The notes: generated by a model from the letters alone, not told the origin. A stretch of 64,000 nucleotides of DNA from Papio anubis (GCF_008728515.1 NC_044981.1:108553702-108617701); one strand, 5' to 3'; counted from the stretch's first letter, positions 23,471 to 34,755 are shown. Translations and numbers: made by a program.

Positions 23471-25121
23471 ATGGAGAGTGAAAAATGGATGATGCAGGAG
23501 AGGAGAATTTCTGCACTGATGTCCTTAAGTAGGTAAGGATAGGGAGATGGGGCCTGGTGCCTGAATGGAAACTCTGGTCTTGGACAGAGGCATAGATTGT
23601 TTGTCCATATAAGTATGAAGGCAAAGCAAAGCAGATGGCTGTAACATAGGATCAGAGTATATGGGAAGTGTACTGGAAACAGCCTGGAGAAGTCTGTCTA
23701 GATTGCTCACATTTTCTTCATGAATTAGGAACTAATGTCATCAGTTGGAAGTGAGAATAAGGAAGAAACTATGGGAGGAGCTGCGATAATGTCATTTCAG
23801 AGAGCGGTAGAGTAAGTTGACCAAGACAATGTAGTGGGACTCTAGAGGCCGACTCTGAAATACCAAGGACTATGGCAGAGAATATTATTGATATATTCTG
23901 AATATGTTGTTTTAATGTTTTTATAGGGTTTTAGATCCAGGACCACATTCTACTTTATATTGGACTTAAGTCCTGCAAACAACATTATAGAAGTGGTTAT
24001 TATAGTTTTTACTCTTTGTCGTGACATAGCATTAATTAATGTTATTTATTTACTGTGATATCTTAATTACATTGTAACAAATTCAGAAGAAATTATTGGT
24101 GGATATAAACACATTATTTTATATGCATACCTGTTTTATGGATATGTGTGAATTTGGTTTTAATGATAAAATATAACAGTAGAGAAATGTAGCAAGGGTG
24201 AGGAACCACCTGGCCTTAGTGGTTGTGCATAAGCAGTGGAATCAGTCACACAAGATTCTGTAGGAACAGGGAAATTGGAGATTGGGACATCACCAGGATT
24301 ACCAGGATAGAAGGGAAAAGAAGTTAAGGGTGTATGCAAGATGGTCATGTAGAGATGAAGAGGGATAACTGGATAAAGAGGGAAGAAAGACTGTAAGTGG
24401 GTGAGATCAAGGAAAAATTTGTTAGGATTAACAGATTAGGGAAAGGACTTAGTTATTGGTAATGGCATGTTCTGGAAGAAAGTGGCTGAGCAAGTTAGGG
24501 AACAATACTATGGAGTAAAAGAAGTCAACGACCTAGGAGTTCTATATGTTTGATGATTTTATCCAAATGCACATGCAAAAATCACCATCATTTTTAAAGA
24601 TAATATCCAAGGGTTGGTAGAATCATGACCACATGCATCCCTAATCTTAGAAAACATAGTTAATCTTTTTTTTTTTTTAAACTGTGAGCTCTAGTAACTC
24701 CACTCTTTTTAAAAGGAAAATTCATAGTGAGGTAGTCTCTCCCCAGTTAAGGTAGTTTTACAGTATAGAGATAGTGGTCATATAATTTTCAGTGAAATGA
24801 AGACTGTAGGATAGAAACGAGACCTGGATAGTTTCCTGTTCACGATAAAGAGGTCCATTCTCAATGTACCCTATATCTAGAAAGAAAATCATGTGTCACA
24901 TTGCTTCTGAGAATAGTAATTCATTAATTTATCCATTCCAAAAATATACTTTGAAGAGTTTGATATATTTAGAGATGTTAATTAGAAGTTACCACCCACA
25001 GTAGAGAAGTGCTGAAAATAATATATCCGAAAAATGAGGATAAATCTCACTTGACTTTAAAATATTAATGGCCAAAATGGCGAAGATTCCTTTCGTAGCC
25101 AGAGTGATCAAATAAAAATTC
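23471..25121. other. Unassigned non-coding DNA
   Basis: Ordinary AT-rich sequence with several purine-rich patches (for example 23740-23880 and 24340-24500) that may be fragments of very old interspersed repeats. No gene or RNA feature is supported. Confidence 0.45.
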
Positions 25122-25135
25122 TTCCTCTTTTCTTT

Positions 25136-25409
25136 CTTTCTTTTTTTTTTGGAATGAGTCTTTCTCTATCGCCCAGGCTGGATGGAGTGGCGATCTCAGC
25201 TCACTGCCAGCTCCGCCAGTTCCACCGATTCTCCTCACCTCAGCCTCCCGATAGCTGGACTGCGGGCCTTCCCCACCTTGACTGTTTTTCTTTAGTAGAG
25301 GCAGGGTTTCACCGTGTTAGCCGGAATGGATCTCGATCTTCTGACCTCGTGATCCCAGCCATTATGGCGCCAAAGTGCTGGGATTACGAGCGGGTACCGC
25401 GCCGGCCTC
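25136..25409 (-). mobile_element. Alu: AluY-like SINE with many small indels
   Basis: Reverse Alu whose intact stretches (TTTCACCGTGTTAGCC, TCTGACCTCGTGATCC) look like a young AluY. It is riddled with 1-10 base deletions relative to any Alu consensus, for example in the CCTCCCGGGTTCACGCCATT area. It sits in the poly-T tail of the Alu to its right. The mix of near-consensus blocks and dense indels is unlike normal decay and suggests a poor-quality patch of assembly. Confidence 0.85.
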
Positions 25410-25424
25410 TTTTCTTTTTCTTTT

Positions 25425-25755
25425 TCTTTCTTTTTTTGTCGAGGCGGTCAATCCTTCAGGTTGGAGATTACCCCAGTGGCACGATCTCCCACGCGAGCTC
25501 AGCTCCTGCAACCTCCAGCCTCGGGGTTGCCGAGAGTTCCCTCCTGCCTCAGCCTCCAGTAGCTGGGATTACAGGGGATACACGCATGTCCTGTAGGTAA
25601 AATGTAAAATACATTTTGTATTTTATTGGAGACAGGGGTTTCACCATATTCCCAGCCCGAGGAGCCTGGTCTCCAACTCCTGAGCTCAAGTGATCCACCC
25701 ACCTCAGCCTCCCAAAGTGCTGGGATTACAGACAGGACCCACCACACCTGGCCAA
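25425..25755 (-). mobile_element. Alu: AluS-like SINE with many small indels
   Basis: Second reverse Alu abutting the first. The pair is flanked by TTCCTCTTTTCTTT (25122-25135 and 25756-25769), the target duplication of this older copy. The 3' half is orderly (CTCAAGTGATCCACCCACCTC, AAAGTGCTGGGATTACAG), but the head region contains small insertions and scrambled bases between 25437 and 25660. Confidence 0.85.
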
Positions 25756-25769
25756 TTCCTCTTTTCTTT

Positions 25770-27771
25770 TATGCAATTGTTTTTAGTAGATAACTAATTT
25801 TCTAGTTTACAGATTAAAAGGCATGTAAAACATTTCTAAAAATGACTGATAAAAGGTAGTATTGTAGACAGTTAAAAGAAAAACAGTTTGAACAAAATCA
25901 TTTAGTAGTATTTCTAACTCTACCTTGTTACAGCAACAGGAGAGAAACTTCTACTCTTGTGAGATTCTGCAGTCTCATATTCAAGAGCCCAATTTTGAAG
26001 GGAAATCAGGAATATAAGCACTACTGCCAACAGCATTATTGGCATAGCTGGACATTGCATTTATGTTTTCACAACAGATTAGATTCATGCCCAGTTTACA
26101 CTTGGTGCTGGAAATAAATCCTGCCAACTGCTTTAACATGTAACTATGGTGACTTTTTATTCTTTATTTTCCTGTCCATATTTACTTAAAAACAAAGCAC
26201 TTATTTACCTACTAGCGTATGTTTATCCAGAAATATTCTTGTTGCAAATTTAAACTCTAAAAGTAATCCTTTCTGACAATAAACACAATACATACCATAT
26301 GCACCTACTTAATTTATATGCAATGCTAAACTAAAAAGTAAAGGAAGTGTTAGTTGGCACAACTATGGGAGTGCACTTAGGTCTGTGTGAACAGTGATAG
26401 ATCAGCTGAAGATTATAGTTTCTTTATGAATAAACCTATAATATAATAAAATTTAAAATTTCAGCTGAGCTATTCATAAGCTATCACAACTCATCTAAAA
26501 CTGTCATTCTCCAGATGCTAAGGTTGTCTTAATAATCATGAAAATAAATTGAGCCCTGATTTCAGAACAAAGTAATTGGCTTTATTAAGACTCTGTTTTC
26601 TGAATCTTCATCTGAGTTTAAAAGGAGTCTATTATCTTAACAAAGAGACCAAATTAATTCTTGCCTGCATCCTGACATCAGGATGGGCTTATCTTTTGTG
26701 TGAAAATTATTCTTGTTTTGTAAGAAATAATTAGCAAATAAATCTAAGTGTTTTGTGTCATTATTCAGTCTTTAATCAAGTAAAGTAGTTGACATCAAGT
26801 TTTCAACCACGCTAATGAAACAATTATTATTAACATTCACTCTTTCTCCTGTCTATAAATCAGTCTGAATATACACAGTGAAGTAGATGCCATTCTTTCT
26901 CCCTAAATAGCGAGTCCTTACATGCAGAGATGAATAATTTGCATAAGTATACTCTTTTCACAAAGAAACGTATTTTGCTTCTTGAGATCCCTATAAAGTA
27001 TTGTGGATGAAATTTGACTACAACTAGGACACCCACCTGTCGCAGAAGAGCTTTATTTTGCCAAATCGTCCAGTCTAGACCATTACTTCCTTCCTTCAGC
27101 ATTTCATTCCTTCTTTTAGCCTTTGGATTTCTTCTGTATGAAGCCAGGATCAGGTGTCATGTGTGCGCTTTTGATACACAATGGGCCAACCTTCTCAGCA
27201 GGTCCTTTTGATACACGTAGACCCCTGTGGACATCTGACATCTGACAGCATACTCTGGACTGTGGACAAAAAGTCACATTTTCTCAATGTCTTCAGGAGT
27301 CATTGACACAATTTCAAAAGGTAGGCTCCTCTCTTCTGGTAAGAGCTTAGACAAAATTCCTCTTCTGTCTCTTTTAAAAATGGACATTCCTCTCTTGCCC
27401 AAGACAGAGAACCATTCACATACTCCTAAGTCTAATTACATTTGTGAATTAAAACATAGTTACTTGTCTTCTTTGCGACGTTGATGGTGGGGTGAGAAGT
27501 GGGAAGAAAGTGACTTGTTTCTTAATTCATCTTTTTGGTCAACATTAAGGAAGACGTTTCTGATCCACATTTCACTCTTGAAATTGTGGCAGTTACATAA
27601 ATTTAGCATACCCTGCATAATAGGCTTCAATAAGTATTTGCATTGTGATAGTGAGCATTTATATATAGGAAAAAATTTGATCTATTAAAAAATCCTAGGT
27701 TGATTCATTTCTTTTATTTATATACCAGTTCTTTCCTTATAAAATACAGTACTTTTTAATGTTTATTTTTT
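25770..27771. other. Unassigned AT-rich non-coding DNA
   Basis: No gene, RNA or recognisable repeat. Short frames near 27014-27484 carry no domain. Confidence 0.5.
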
Positions 27772-28054
27772 AATGACAGAGTCTTGCTCTGTTGCCTGGG
27801 CTGAAGTGTAGAGGTGTGATCACAGCTCACCACAGCCTCGGACTCCTGGGCTCACGTGATCCTCACACTTCAGCCTCCTGAGTAGCTGGGACCACTGGTG
27901 CAAGTCACTGTACCAGGCTAATTTTTGTATTTTTTGTAGGGACAGGGTCTCACTATGTTGCCCTGGCTGGTCTCAAATTCTTGGGCTCAAGTGGTTCTCC
28001 CGCCTTGACCTCTCAAAGTGTTGGGATTACAGGCATGAGCTGTCACGCGTGGCC
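27772..28054 (-). mobile_element. Alu: AluJ-like SINE
   Basis: Old reverse Alu: GTCTTGCTCTGTTGCCTGGG, GTGATCACAGCTCACCACAG, CAGGGTCTCACTATGTTGCC and the end CATGAGCTGTCACGCGTGGCC region. AluJ-type bases predominate. Confidence 0.92.
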
Positions 28055-28271
28055 TCAGTACTGTTTTAGTGGTTTAATTCAACATTTAATATTTCCTTCA
28101 TTGTGTACTTTTAACAAGCAGAAGAAAAAATGAAGAAACAAAAAATGCATTTGCATTGCTTTTATTTTTCCCTATGTATTTATCTCTACTGATGCTTTTT
28201 ATGTCTGCATATGGATTTGAATTGCTGTCCAGTGCCCTTTCTTTTTTCAGCCTGCATGTGAATAAAACTGG

Positions 28272-28657
28272 TGTTATAGGCTGAATTTTGTCCTCCCAAA
28301 TTGACTCTTGAAATCTTAACCCCAAGCATCTCTGTAACTTTATTTGGAAACGAAGTCTTTAAAGAGCTTATATAGTTTCAATAGGACCTTTCAGGTGGCC
28401 CTTAACACAATGTGAGTGGTGTCCTTATATGAAAGGACATTTGGACACAGACATGTGTGCATAGAAGAGGGACAATGTGAAGATAAAGGGAGAAGGGGAC
28501 TATCTACTATACAAGCCAAGGCAGAGGTCTCCTAAGAGATTTACGCTGCCAACATTTTGATCAAATTCTAGCCTTCAGAACTGTGAGAAAATGAATTTCT
28601 GTTGTTTCAGTCACAGTCTTTGGTATTTTGTTATGGCAGTCTTAGCAAACTAATGCA
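28272..28657 (+). mobile_element. MaLR solo LTR (MLT1 type)
   Basis: Complete 386-bp LTR. It begins TGTTATAGGCTGAATTTTGT, has the internal GGTGTCCTTATATGAAAGGA and CCTTCAGAACTGTGAGAAAA motifs, and ends AGCAAACTAATGCA. A perfect 5-bp target duplication ACTGG lies at 28267-28271 and 28658-28662, the size expected for ERVL-MaLR integration. Confidence 0.93.
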
Positions 28658-28662
28658 ACTGG

Positions 28663-28989
28663 AGAGGATGTTGACAGTTTGGTCTCCATAAAAAAAGTAC
28701 AGGTGAGGAGTGTTGATAGTCTGCTTTGAGGCAATACTGTGAAAAAGAGATACAACTAATATGACTGACATTTAGAAGTAGAATCTGTAGGACAAAGAAG
28801 TTGTTCACATGCAGTTGGATGGTGAGTGCATCCACATTCACAGGGAACATAGGTATTGGAATAAGTGGATAGAGGGTAGTGGAAAGATACACATTTGATC
28901 TTGAACATGTTGAGTTTGAGATGCTTATAAGACAACTAGACAAAGATACCAGGACTTGTTTACATACTCGAGTATAAAGCTGAGCCCAT
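28663..28989. other. Unassigned spacer
   Basis: Sequence between the MLT1 LTR and the L1 remnant, with no feature recognised; it may include diverged L1 or old repeat sequence. Confidence 0.4.
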
Positions 28990-29640
28990 ATGTAGAAAGA
29001 AAAGGAGAGTCAAATTTTCATTTTCAAAATGGGATAAATTTTAATATATTTGCATGCCAAGGAACTTTGTCTTTTGATAATTTGATCACTATGTGTCTAG
29101 ATGTGCATCTCTTTGAGTTTATCCTGGTTTGGAGTTTGTTGAGCTTGTGTATGAATAGATTAATATTGTTTCATCAAATTTGGAAATTTTTTGGCCATTA
29201 TCATCAAATATTTTGTCTTTTTCTCTGCTTCCTCTTCTGGGACTCTGATTATGTGCATGTCAGTACATTTGCTGGTGTTGCACAGGTCTCTGAGGCTCTT
29301 CAGTTTCTTCTCTCTTTTCTGTTGTTTGGAGTGTAGAATCACAATTTATCTACCTTCAACTTCACTGATTCTTTCTTTTGCTATCTATCATCTATTGTTC
29401 TTTCCTAGTAAACTTTTATTTAATTAAATTATTTTTTAAGTTCAGGATTTCTATTTCAGTCTCTGCTGTAATTCTGCCCATTTGATGGATATTTAGTGAA
29501 ATACTATTCTTATACTTTGATTCTTTAGCATTCCTTCTATGGTGTTTAATTTTTTTTCCTTTGTGGATTCTTCAAATTCTTGTCGTTTATGCTATAATTT
29601 AATTATTAAAATTGTGCTTTGTCTGGTTTCAAAGCTGGTT
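28990..29640 (-). mobile_element. L1: LINE-1 ORF1 region remnant (old L1M type)
   Basis: On the minus strand, 29160-29342 retains the signature of the L1 ORF1p RNA-recognition region: a conserved I-x-RVPEEE-like motif followed by a FPNLMK-like motif. Upstream in L1 order (plus coordinates 29343-29640) is coiled-coil-encoding sequence. No complete ORF1 survives. A second, better preserved ORF1 remnant lies at 37320-38460. Confidence 0.7.
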
Positions 29641-30066
29641 TAATGCAAGTTGTTCAAACTTTATCATTCACCAGTGATCAGATAGAGAAGTCAGGTTTTT
29701 AAGGAACAATTTTCCCCAAGATTTTTCATCTCTTATTTTTATCTTCACAAGTGGTAACAAAACTTTAAGATGAAAACCCCTATATTAATTTTGCAGTGGA
29801 TTTTTTTTCACTCTTCCTACCCATGTCTCTGTTTTGCAACTCTATCAGAGAAGGAGTACTACCTAAAATCAATTAGGAATACTGTGTAGTATTTATGCCT
29901 ATGCTGTCACTTCAAAAATATCAACAGTTTTACATTACATTTAGTTATCCACTTCTAATCCTGATAAGGATATTCAGTAAGAAGGAGAGCTGCCTTTGAT
30001 TTGATCTGTTGGAGAGTGGGAATGACAAATGTCACCTTGGCCAGAAATTAAAATGTTGCTTACTAA
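29641..30066. other. Unassigned AT-rich DNA
   Basis: No recognised element; runs up to the AT palindrome. Confidence 0.4.
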
Positions 30067-30071
30067 GAATT

Positions 30072-30115
<44 letters not shown>

Positions 30116-30120
30116 AATTC
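30067..30120. repeat. Perfect 54-bp palindrome GAATTCC-(AT)20-GGAATTC
   Basis: A run of 20 AT units (30074-30113) is bracketed by GAATTCC on the left and its reverse complement GGAATTC on the right, with no spacer and no mismatch. AT runs are self-complementary by nature, but the two non-repetitive 7-bp shoulders extend the symmetry beyond the microsatellite. The frame reading through it is repetitive I-Y residues and not a gene. Confidence 0.95.
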
Positions 30121-30316
30121 CTGGGGAAAAAGGGAGTGGTGAGGATAGTTTTGAGATATCAAATTATTATGACGTTGAGTTTTCATTTCTTCTGGCTCTG
30201 TGAAGCAAGTAGAACACATTATAAAGCCTGGTATCAAGTCACGGAAATGCAGACAAAAGAACAGACCTGCATGAATGTGGGTCTCATAAGAGTCACAGCC
30301 TTATTTTAAAGGTGAG

Positions 30317-31440
30317 TATAGATGTGTGGTAGTATTTCTGAGGCCTCTGTTCTGTTCCATTGGTCTATCTCTCTGTTTTGGTACCAGTACCATGCTATTT
30401 TGGTTACTGTAGTCTTGTAGTATAGTTTGAAGTCAAGTGTGATGCCTCCAGCTTTGTTCTTTTGGTTTAGGATTGTCTTGGAAGTGCGGGTTCTTTTTTG
30501 GTTCCATATGAACTTTAAAGTAATTTTTTCCAATTCTGTGAAGAAAGCCATTGGTAGCTTAATGGCAATGGCACTGAATCTGTAAATTACCTTGGGCAGT
30601 ATGGTCATTTTCATGATATTGATTCTTCCTATCCATGACCATGGAATGTTCTTCCATTTGTTTGTGTCCTCTTTTATTTCATTGAGCAGTGGTTTGTAGT
30701 TCTCCTTGAAGAGGTCCTTCACATTCCTTGTAAGTTGGATTCCTAGGTATTTTATTCTCTGAAGCAATTGTGAATGGGAGTTCACTCATGATTTGGTGCT
30801 CTGTTTGTCTGTTATTGGTGTATAAGAATGCTTGTGATTTTTGCATGTTGATTTTGTATACTGAGACTTTGCTGAAGTTTCTTATCAGCTTAAGGAAATT
30901 TTGGGCTGAGATGATGGGGTTTTCTAAATATACAATCATGTCATCTGCAAACAGGGACAATGTGACTTCTTCTTTTCCTAATTGAATACCCTTTATTTGT
31001 TTCTCTTGCCTGACTGCTCTGGCCAGAACTTCCAACACTATGTTGAATAGGAGTGATGAGAGAGGGTATCCCTGTCTTGTGCCAGTTTTCAAGGGGAATG
31101 CTTCCAGTTTTTTCCCATTCAGTATGATATTGGCTGTGGGTTTGTCATAAATAACTCTTATTATTTTGAGATATGTTCCATCAATACCGAATTTATTGAG
31201 AATTTTTAGCATGAAGGGCTGTTGAATTTTGTCAAAGGCCTTTTCTGCGTCTATTGAGATAATCATGTGGTTTTTGTCTTTGGTTCTGTTTATATTTATT
31301 GATTTGCATATATTGAACCAACCTTGCATCCCAGGGATAAAGCCCAATGGATCATGGTGGATAAGCTTTTTGATGTGCTGCTGGATTCGGTTTCCCAGTA
31401 TTTTATTGAGGATTTTTACATTGATGTTCATCAGGGATAG
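30317..31440 (-). mobile_element. L1: LINE-1 (L1PA/L1P type), inverted 5' segment
   Basis: Reverse-oriented ORF2 piece. On the minus strand it begins in the reverse-transcriptase region just before the 'LGNRIQQHIKK' block. It contains an intact FADDM catalytic motif (near 30925-30945) and runs to the thumb/linker region. A 260-codon frame (30679-31461) followed by an overlapping 159-codon frame shows a single frameshift near 30700. Its left end and the start of the forward segment at 31441 correspond to the same place in L1 (about 30 bp shared), the arrangement produced by twin priming. Confidence 0.93.
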
Positions 31441-31970
31441 AGCCCTCAGAAATAATACCAAACATCTACAACCATCTGATCTTTGACAAACCTGACAAAA
31501 GCAAGAAATGGGGAAAAGATTCCCTACTTAATAAATGGTGCTGGGAAAACTGACTAGCCATAAGTAGAAAGCTGAAACTGGATCCCTTCCTTACACCTTA
31601 TACAAAAATTAATTCAAGATGGATTAGAGACTTAAATGTTAGACCTAAAACCATAAAAACCCTAGAAGAAAACCTAGGTAATACCATTCAGGACATAGGT
31701 ATGGGCAAGGACTTCATGTCTAAAACACCAAAAGCAATGGCAACAAAAGCCAAAATTGACAAATGGGATCTAATTAAACTAAAGAGCTTCTGCACAGCAA
31801 AAGAAACTACCATCAGAGTGAACAGGCAACCTAGAGAATGGGAGAAAATTTTTGCTATCTACTCATCTGACAAAGGGCTAATATCCAGAACCTACAAAGA
31901 ACTCAAACAAATGTACAAGAAAAATCCCATCAAAAAGTGGGCAAAGGATATGAACTTGCAATACGTAATC
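31441..31970 (+). mobile_element. L1: LINE-1 (same copy), forward segment, 3'-truncated
   Basis: Forward-oriented ORF2 sequence. It starts AGCCCTCAGAAATAATACC and continues through the block encoding MGKDFMSKTPKAMATKAK (a 92-codon frame from 31701). It stops at ...GGGCAAAGGATATGAAC, well before the ORF2 stop codon. The cysteine-rich domain, 3'UTR and poly-A tail are all missing, which is unusual because L1 copies normally lose their 5' and not their 3' end. Confidence 0.92.
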
Positions 31971-32404
31971 TTATCTTAGGTTACATTTAAAATGTACCTC
32001 CTAATATACTTCATATACGCTGTGTGAAGCCCCTTTGATCGTGCCAAGTATTACTACTTTCATTTCACAAGTTTCTCCTTCTAGTTCTGTTACATGGGAA
32101 ACAAACATCTCACTATGTCGATAGATGTACTTAGTAGAAACATTTTTGAGAGCTTAATTACTGTTCCTCTTATACATAATTAGCCAAAAATTATTTTCAT
32201 TTTTAGCTATAGAAGTAATTTTTATTCACAGCTTTGATTTATTAAGGTACCATATAATGCATGGTCTATGATTTTGACATTTTAAAATTATTCTTTCTCT
32301 GGTTGATTGCTATTCTAAGTTGTGATCTTTAGCAAGAATATAGATTTTCAGTATATAAAATATACCATTGAATTAAAGTATTAGATCTTCGAGGTTAAAG
32401 CCAG
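31971..32404. other. Unassigned AT-rich DNA
   Basis: No feature recognised. Confidence 0.45.
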
Positions 32405-32555
32405 ATACTGTTCAGTAAAAAATAAATTATTGAGTACCTCTATGATGCAGCATTGGGAAAGAGTCTCATAAAGCAATTGTGAATAAAGGAGACATCGTCC
32501 CTGTACTCATAGAATTTATAATCTAGTGAAGGATATAGAAAATAAAGCAGGTTAT
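32405..32555 (+). repeat. Ancient mammalian interspersed repeat, family not assigned
   Basis: Motifs ATTATTGAGTACCTCTATGA, GTCCCTGTACTCATAGAATT and TATAATCTAGTGAAGGATAT match the same widespread old repeat type noted at 5930-6165 ('attgagcacctactatgtgc ... gtccctgccctcatggagct ... attctagtggg'). Confidence 0.5.
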
Positions 32556-32713
32556 TAAAATTGAGTTATGCTCAAAAAACCTACAAGTCTGTAATCAAAT
32601 GAAAAGAGCCTTTATTCAAAGGATTATTTCAATAAGGGGAAGAGTATACTGTTATAAAAAGCGGGGTACTGTAACAATTGGGAGGGGCCTTTGACTATAA
32701 GGTCTGAAGTGTC

Positions 32714-33031
32714 GGCCGGGCGTGGTGGCTCAAGCCTGTAATCCTAGCATTTTGGGAGACGGAGGCAGGCGGATTGTCTGAGCTCAGGAGTTTTAGAAGT
32801 GCCTGGGCAACACAGTGAAACCCCGCCTCTACCAAAAAAAGGAAAATTAGCCAGGCATGGTGGCAGTCGCCTGTTGTGCCAGCTACTCAGGAGCCTGAAG
32901 CAGGAGAATTGCTTGAACCTGGGAGGCGGAGGTTGCAGTGAGCCGAGATCGCACCACTGCGCTCCAGCCTGGGTGACAGAGTGAGACTCCGTCTCAAAAA
33001 AAAAAAAGAAAAAAAAAACAAGAAGAAAATA
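32714..33031 (+). mobile_element. Alu: AluS/J-like SINE
   Basis: Full-length forward Alu, GGCCGGGCGTGGTGGCTCAA through an A-rich tail. Near-perfect target duplication TCTGAAGTGTC/TCTGAAATGTC at 32703-32713 and 33032-33042 (one mismatch). Confidence 0.95.
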
Positions 33032-33042
33032 TCTGAAATGTC

Positions 33043-33621
33043 AGGCAGCAGAAAGGGCTTTCCTTTATAGAGAGAAGAAAGTATGAGGTGTGGAGAAATG
33101 GAGTGAGGTGGGATGATTGCAAAGCTGATAGTTTCCCCAAAGATCCGCAATTCTCTGCAGGGGCTTTTATTAAGGCAGGTTTATTCTGTGTCCCAAAGCT
33201 CTAAGGTAGGCCAAAGCTCAGGGGCCTGGAGGAAGAAGACAATCTTGACTAAAGTTTGGTCAAGTCTAGTCAGAGGACATGTTGCTCTGACTGATGATTG
33301 TGGACAAACAGTTGAGCTCTTATTTATTTAAGACCCAAAGAATAGGAGTGTAGAGTGTCTCTGGCCTCATCCTTGGTAAACAAGTGAGATCTCCAGTAGT
33401 CTTATCTAATTCATTTGGGGAAAGGGGGTTCTTTGCAGTAATTGTTTTCCTGAACACAAAGCATGGGGGGATTTATTTTACCTATTGCTGTTTTCCAGGA
33501 AAAAGGGCTCAGGTGAAGTCGTATGTATCATTCTACATGGTTCATGATGGAGGCTATGATGGAATATTTGCAGAATGCTATGGAAACACCAAAAGGAAGT
33601 CAGGGAGGAAGTGCTTTTAAG
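33043..33621. other. Unassigned DNA between two Alus
   Basis: No gene recognised. The stretch around 33125-33350 has an LTR-like look on the minus strand (AATAAAAGCCCCTGC at about 33158-33172), but no family can be named. Confidence 0.4.
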
Positions 33622-33633
33622 AATCAGGGAGGC

Positions 33634-33933
33634 AGGCCGGGCGCGGTGGCTCAAGCCTGTAATCTCAGCACTTTGGGAGGCCGAGACGGGCGGATCACAA
33701 GGTCAGGAGATGGAGACCATCCTGGCTAACACGGTGAAACCCCGTCTCTACTAAAAAATACAAAAAACTAGCCGGGCGAGGTGGCGGGCGCCTGTAGTCC
33801 CAGCTAGTCGGGAGGCTGAGGCAGGAGAATGGCGTAAACCCGGGAGGTGGAGCTTGCAGTGAGCTGAGATCCGGCCACTGCAGTCCAGCTTGGGCGACAG
33901 AGCGAGACTCCGTCTCAACAACAACAAAAAAAT
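33634..33933 (+). mobile_element. Alu: AluY, cercopithecid-type subfamily
   Basis: Complete young AluY with a perfect 12-bp target duplication AATCAGGGAGGC (33622-33633 and 33934-33945). Several bases match what I recall of Old World monkey AluY (AluYR-like) rather than human AluY: GGCTCAAGCCTG, GGCGTAAACCCGG and GAGCTGAGATCCGGCC. The copy has only a handful of further changes, making it the youngest-looking element in the window. Confidence 0.95.
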
Positions 33934-33945
33934 AATCAGGGAGGC

Positions 33946-34539
33946 TCTGATTTTGAGAATTAGTAGGAGTCAAAGATGCAAAAGGATCGTTGAATTAAAA
34001 GACAAGAAATGTATAATTTACTGGCAGAATATATGGCCTTGAAGAGTGCACATTCGAAAGAGTCAAAAATCCATCCCCCACAGATTTGTGCAATTAGATT
34101 TTCATTTTGGATGTGTGTTCGTGCAGTGGTGCCTTCACTTAGCATAAGATATTTGGGAACCAGAAAGGAGTTGATATTTATTCACAAGGTTTTGCTAACT
34201 GCAGGACCCCAGCCCCTAATACTTGGGCCTTGCAGGAATTACAGGAGCACTAGGGCAGAATTCAAGCAGACCTAGTGTTAGGTAGAATGAGGAGGATAAA
34301 CATTTGGTCGACACACATGTGGTGAGGGCAGAAAGTAATGGAATTGAGGAACTCCGGCGCGTTAGCTCCTGAATCTGGGTAGGAAGAATCAGCGGAAGAA
34401 GAGCATGCAGTTTGAATCACCAAATTCCAGGACTAGGGAGAAAGAATTCTTTAGAAGACCCCTGTGCGATTGTCTCCTGAGGTGTTTTGTGCTTCAATCA
34501 GATTTAACTCAGTATCTGAGGTAGCACTTTGGCATCAAT
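33946..34539. other. Unassigned non-coding DNA
   Basis: No gene or repeat recognised. Confidence 0.45.
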
Positions 34540-34755
34540 ACTGATGGTTTAGCACTGTGTTGAATGGATGATATATAGTCACTCATTTCGGTTAGGCACC
34601 ATTATCTTCAGATATATGGTGTTAAGGAAATAGCGACAGAGAAATTTAATTATTTCCAAGGGTCACCACGCAATTATTGATGGAGTTCACATTACAAACT
34701 CAGACGATCTGGTTTTGAGTCTGAGCTCTTCACCACCACACTATGCTGCCATTCA
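34540..34755 (+). mobile_element. MIR: MIR SINE fragment
   Basis: Forward MIR: GTCACTCATTTCGGTTAGGC, CACCATTATCTTCAGATATA, AGGAAATAGCGACAGAGAAA, CAAGGGTCACCACGCAATTA, ending CACCACACTATGCTGCC, in canonical order. Confidence 0.8.

Noticed and set aside
25154..25600. 148-codon open frame
   Set aside because: It runs through two reverse-oriented Alus; Alu antisense sequence commonly gives such frames.
30679..31461. 260-codon frame with reverse-transcriptase motifs
   Set aside because: It is an L1 ORF2 fragment, not a host gene or a retron. It is truncated at both ends and part of an inverted copy.
33125..33350. A second unnamed LTR on the minus strand
   Set aside because: Only an AATAAAAGCC-like motif supports it. 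No TG/CA ends, duplication or family match could be found, so it is left as unassigned.
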